From contig JAHHHB010000071.1 in assembly GCA_019359545.1 (NCBI GenBank), positions 1-36,844 on the forward strand: a stretch of 36,844 nt of DNA, in the 5' to 3' direction. Shown here piece after piece: positions 33,886-36,844 of this stretch. The notes beneath the pieces are model-generated. The model saw only the letters and a program-made list of their open reading frames with translations, was not told the origin of the DNA and did not search any database. The stretch is from Desmonostoc geniculatum HA4340-LM1 (GTDB lineage Bacteria > Cyanobacteriota > Cyanobacteriia > Cyanobacteriales > Nostocaceae). The position numbers were made by a program, and so were the translations under genes. Within the stretch, counting starts at the first letter, position 1. Every line of letters begins with the position of its first letter.

Positions 33886-35934
33886 ATGAACGAAAAAGTA
33901 AAATCGGGTTCGCGGAATGTTGCAATTGTTGGTCCTTATTTAAGTGGAAAAACTACTTTACTAGAAAGTTTGTTATTTGTCACAGGAGCGATTTCTCGCA
34001 AAGGAAGTATTAAAGACAGCAATACAGTGGGAGATAGTGCTACCGAGTCGCGCGATCGCCACATGAGCGTAGAAGTCAGCGCTGCTAGCACTGAGTATAG
34101 CGGCACTCGCTTCACTTTTGTTGATTGTCCTGGAAGTGTAGAATTTGCCCAAGAAACTTACAATGCTTTAATAGGAGTCGATGCTGCAATTGTAGTTTGC
34201 GAACCGATACGCGACCGAGTTCTCACCCTCGCCCCTCTATTTAAATTCCTGGACGATTGGGAAATTCCCCACATAGTCTTCGTCAACAAAATGGATCGGG
34301 CAAATATTCATGTCCTCGAAACATTACACGCCCTGAAAGCCGTTTCCAGCCGTCCCCTAGTAGCGCACCAATATCCCATCATGCAAGGGGAACAACTCAC
34401 CGGCTTTATCGACATGGTGAGCGAACAAGCATATCAATATCATCCCGGCGCACCTGCTGACCCCATCCCCTTCCCCGAAAGCTTAAAACAAGAAGAACAT
34501 ACCGCACGGGCAGAAATGCTCGAAGCCCTAGCAAATTTTGACGACCACTTACTTGAAGAACTTTTAGAAGACATTGAACCACCCCAAGAAGAAATCCTCA
34601 AAGATTTAAAAATGGAATTAGGGGCAGATTTAGTAGTCCCCGTTTTCTTTGGTGTGGCAGAACAAGATTATGGTGTTAGACCTTTAATAGAAGCGTTGTT
34701 ACGGGAAGCCCCCGAACCAGAAACCACAACAGAACGCCGCTTAAAAAACTTCAAAGGCAATACACCCATAGCCCAGGTACTCAAAACTTACTACACTCCC
34801 CAAGGTGGCAAACTCTCCCTCGTGCGAGTTTGGCGGGGCAAATTAACCGATGGTCTTGTCCTCAATGGTGTTCGCACTGGTGGAATTTATCGTCTCATGG
34901 GACAACAACAGCAGTTTGTTAATGAAGCTGCTGCTGGTGAAATAGTTGCATTGAGCCGTTTAGAAGGAATCAAGACCGGGGATACAATTTCCACAGAACA
35001 ACCTTCAGCGATGCAATTACCCAAAGCTGAACAGTTGGAACCTGTGTTTGCCCTCGCCGTTACACCAGAAAAGCGCAACGATGAAGTTAAGCTCAGCAGT
35101 GCTATTACTAAGCTATTAGAAGAAGACTGTTCGCTTGCTTGGGAACAACACGGCGACACCCACGAAGTTATCCTTTGGGGCCAAGGCGAAATTCATTTAC
35201 AAGTCGCTTTAGATAGACTGCGCCGCAAATATAACTTGCCCATGACAACCCACTTACCGCAAGTGCCTTACAAAGAAACCATCCGCAAAACAGTGGCTTC
35301 AGTTCATGGACGGTACAAACACCAAAGCGGTGGCCACGGTCAATTTGGTGATGTTTTCCTCGAAATCAAGCCTCTACCACGCGGCGAAGGATTTAACTTT
35401 AATGAAACCATCGTCGGCGGCGTAGTTCCGAGACAGTACATCCCTGGCGTAGAAATGGGCGTGCGGGAATTTCTGGCACACGGGCCTCTTGGCTTTCCTG
35501 TGGTGGATGTGGCGGTAACTTTGACTAACGGTTCATACCACAACGTTGATAGTTCCGAACAAGCCTTTAAGCAAGCCGCCCGATTAGCAATGCAAACGGG
35601 AATACCCCAAGCGCAACCCACCTTATTAGAACCGATTCTGCGAATAGAAGTGACAACACCGAGCGAATTTACCTCCAAAGTGTTGCAACTGCTGAGTGGT
35701 AGACGGGGACAAATTTTAGGCTATGAAGGTAGAAACGATTGGCAAGGCTGGGATAATGTAGTTGCATACTTGCCACAAGCAGAGATGCAAGACTTTATTG
35801 TAGAGTTGCGATCGCTCACCTTAGGCGTTGGTTCTTTCCACTGGCAGTATGACCATTTGCAGGAAGTACCAGAAAAACTCGCCGAACGTGTCTTAGCTGG
35901 CAATGGCAATGGCGGTAACGGTAACGGCAAGTAA
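33886..35934 (+). CDS. Elongation factor G-like GTPase (EF-G paralogue)
   Basis: This 682-residue protein has the five-domain EF-G architecture. GTPase motifs: G1 GPYLSGKT (16-23), G3 DCPG (80-83), G4 NKMD (134-137). The G2 loop, normally RGIT, reads RHMS (58-61), and G1 lacks the usual AHIDAGKT. Domain IV keeps a GGHGQFGDV segment, and domain V is present. These features point to the EF-G-like paralogue group, not to the main translocase; its job (translation under special conditions or ribosome recycling) is not settled. The start is ATG at 33886, with GGGAGG five bases upstream. The C-terminus is a low-complexity Gly/Asn tail (GNGNGGNGNGK). Confidence 0.9.
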   Translation: MNEKVKSGSRNVAIVGPYLSGKTTLLESLLFVTGAISRKGSIKDSNTVGDSATESRDRHMSVEVSAASTEYSGTRFTFVDCPGSVEFAQETYNALIGVDAAIVVCEPIRDRVLTLAPLFKFLDDWEIPHIVFVNKMDRANIHVLETLHALKAVSSRPLVAHQYPIMQGEQLTGFIDMVSEQAYQYHPGAPADPIPFPESLKQEEHTARAEMLEALANFDDHLLEELLEDIEPPQEEILKDLKMELGADLVVPVFFGVAEQDYGVRPLIEALLREAPEPETTTERRLKNFKGNTPIAQVLKTYYTPQGGKLSLVRVWRGKLTDGLVLNGVRTGGIYRLMGQQQQFVNEAAAGEIVALSRLEGIKTGDTISTEQPSAMQLPKAEQLEPVFALAVTPEKRNDEVKLSSAITKLLEEDCSLAWEQHGDTHEVILWGQGEIHLQVALDRLRRKYNLPMTTHLPQVPYKETIRKTVASVHGRYKHQSGGHGQFGDVFLEIKPLPRGEGFNFNETIVGGVVPRQYIPGVEMGVREFLAHGPLGFPVVDVAVTLTNGSYHNVDSSEQAFKQAARLAMQTGIPQAQPTLLEPILRIEVTTPSEFTSKVLQLLSGRRGQILGYEGRNDWQGWDNVVAYLPQAEMQDFIVELRSLTLGVGSFHWQYDHLQEVPEKLAERVLAGNGNGGNGNGK

Positions 35935-35973
35935 TTTTAGATTTTGGATTTTTGATTAATCTAAAATTAACCC

Positions 35974-36000
35974 TAGCCCGAAACTAAAAGTTTCGGGCTA
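35974..36000. terminator. Bidirectional terminator between EF-G-like gene and hicA
   Basis: TAGCCCGAAACT (35974-35985) and AGTTTCGGGCTA (35989-36000) form a perfect 12-bp stem with an AAA loop. It lies between convergent genes. T-runs are modest on both sides. Confidence 0.7.
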
Positions 36001-36025
36001 ATAACTAGTTTCCAATCAATCGTTG

Positions 36026-36229
36026 TTAGTCTATGTCTTCTTCGGTAAGACCTGCATCCTTGAGTAGTCCTTTGAGTGTTCCAATCGGTAAATCGCAATT
36101 ACCATGAACAGGAATAGAGAGAATAACACCTTCCTTGGCATAAATATGGTGACTTCCAGTAATCCGTTTCAGGTTCCAGCCATACCGTTCAACGATTTTA
36201 CATAAGGCTTTGCCGGAAACAGATTTCAT
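36026..36229 (-). CDS. hicA: HicA-type mRNA interferase toxin
   Basis: This 67-residue protein has the small double-stranded-RNA-binding-like HicA fold. The catalytic His is in the GSHHIY motif (His27). LSIPVHG and IGTLKGLLKDAGLT are typical further segments. HicA toxins cleave mRNA and tmRNA when free. It is the second gene of a two-gene unit: its ATG overlaps the hicB stop by four bases (ATGA, 36226-36229), implying translational coupling. Antitoxin-before-toxin order is the less common arrangement. Confidence 0.9.
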   Translation of the reverse strand: MKSVSGKALCKIVERYGWNLKRITGSHHIYAKEGVILSIPVHGNCDLPIGTLKGLLKDAGLTEEDID

Positions 36230-36426
36230 AGGGATAGTTCAATCAGCTGTTTATCGGGTTCAAGTTCTTCCTGCTGGCTAGCAACTTCAAGCCAACCCTG
36301 GATTGCATCTTTAAGCATTTCTAACAGGTCTTCGTAGCTTTCTCCCCAAGTATGACATCCTGGTAAAGCCGGTACAGAAGCACACCAAACACCGTCTTCT
36401 TGCCAGATAACCGCCTTAATTTTCAT
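36226..36426 (-). CDS. hicB: HicB-family antitoxin
   Basis: This 66-residue protein carries the HicB partial RNase H-like fold (IKAVIWQEDGVWCASVPALP, GCHTWGESYEDLLEMLKDAI). It is short: the C-terminal DNA-binding domain found in longer HicB proteins is absent, so self-repression of the operon would need another factor. It binds and neutralises HicA. It precedes hicA and overlaps it by four bases. Confidence 0.9.
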   Translation of the reverse strand: MKIKAVIWQEDGVWCASVPALPGCHTWGESYEDLLEMLKDAIQGWLEVASQQEELEPDKQLIELSL

Positions 36427-36844
36427 AATAAATTTGTTGTATTCTCGTGTTGTAAATCTTAGCGTAACTACATTTTATAGTTGCGTAGACGCCCGACGTA
36501 GGCATCGCTCACCTTAGGCGTTGGTTCCTTCCACTGGCAGTATGACCATTTTAGTCCAAATTAATCCATTTAAATCCATAACTATTTATTAATATTTTTC
36601 TAACAGAGAATCTACAAATATAGTTTTCCCAGAAATATAGCTCAAGTAACAGCATTTACTTTTTGCAAATATCATCAAAAATTTGACAGCCCAGGATTTT
36701 TCCTTGCTACGATAGTCGGTTCTTCAGTTACTTTTATGGAGAATTAATACTAAAATGCCAGTTTAATAAACTGCGTAATCGAAAATTGCTAAAGTTACGA
36801 AAGCCATATCCAAGCCTTTTAATTAACTTAAGTTTATTATTAAT
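36427..36844. other. Gap with a partial copy of the EF-G 3' region
   Basis: The hicBA promoter is expected at its left end. Position 36484-36508 resembles the GC-rich dispersed repeat (GTAGACGCCC, GACGTAGGCATCGCT), and 36504-36551 is a copy of EF-G sequence (see separate entry). The remaining AT-rich sequence has no visible gene. Confidence 0.6.
36504..36551 (+). repeat. 48-bp duplicated fragment of the EF-G-like gene
   Basis: These 48 bases match 35811-35858 with one difference (TTCTTTCC versus TTCCTTCC). In the EF-G frame they encode SLTLGVGSFHWQYDH, and the single change is silent (TCT to TCC). The copy is truncated at both ends and lies on the far side of hicBA. Confidence 0.95.

Noticed and set aside
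1..36844. CRISPR array, tRNA or rRNA genes, complete insertion sequence
   Set aside because: I saw no spacer-repeat structure, no cloverleaf with a CCA-like end and no transposase gene; tandem repeats here lack unique spacers.

Overview
This window looks like chromosome from a filamentous, heterocyst-type cyanobacterium (Nostoc/Anabaena group). The evidence is: very frequent HIP1 octamers (GCGATCGC) inside and between genes; short tandem heptamer repeats (CCCCAAT, GAATTCT, GACTCCT, TTTAGAT types) in most intergenic gaps; a photosystem II gene (psbI); and several protein families typical of cyanobacteria (DUF3769 LptD-like barrel, PsiE-like protein, GlgP-type alpha-glucan phosphorylase, DUF2887/DUF4351 Rpn proteins). 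All calls come from reading the sequence; no database search was run.

Layout. 1-4 kb: a D-Ala-D-Ala carboxypeptidase (S13) and an HtrA-type protease, both envelope proteins, on the plus strand. 4.1-8 kb, minus strand: an unknown two-part protein, a metallo-beta-lactamase-fold protein that has lost its metal-binding motif, panD, ppa and a 62-residue membrane peptide. 8.7-16.1 kb, minus strand: a fused double ABC ATPase of the peptide-uptake type, an SSB protein, a DUF3769/LptD-like outer-membrane protein, psbI (38 codons) and a hexapeptide acyltransferase. 16.1-18.4 kb: a gene-poor stretch with a candidate 54-codon ORF followed by a hairpin, a possible structured leader and a 107-residue unknown protein. 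18.4-25.5 kb: glgP, an Rpn/DUF4351 nuclease-like gene, a DUF429 gene, and a GT4 glycosyltransferase followed by a possible GT-A-like protein. 25.6-31.2 kb: a B12-binding radical SAM protein, an eight-copy 21-bp tandem repeat, a decayed Rpn remnant, trpS, a metF-like gene and a second intact Rpn gene. 31.4-36.8 kb: a small helical protein, a PsiE-like membrane protein, a secreted TPR protein, an EF-G paralogue, and a hicB-hicA toxin-antitoxin pair lying between the 3' part of the EF-G gene and a 48-bp copy of that part.

Most genes are single housekeeping or envelope genes with their own terminators, not long operons. Clear or likely co-transcription is limited to panD with the MBL-like gene (11-bp gap), hicB with hicA (4-nt overlap), and possibly the two glycosyltransferase-like genes. 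No large mobile element, CRISPR array, rRNA or tRNA was seen. The points most worth a second look are the MBL pseudoenzyme, the duplicated EF-G fragment around hicBA, the 21-bp repeat whose T-tracts are spaced two helical turns apart, the internally deleted third Rpn copy, the small ORF at 16748-16912, and the candidate switching leader near 17.33 kb.
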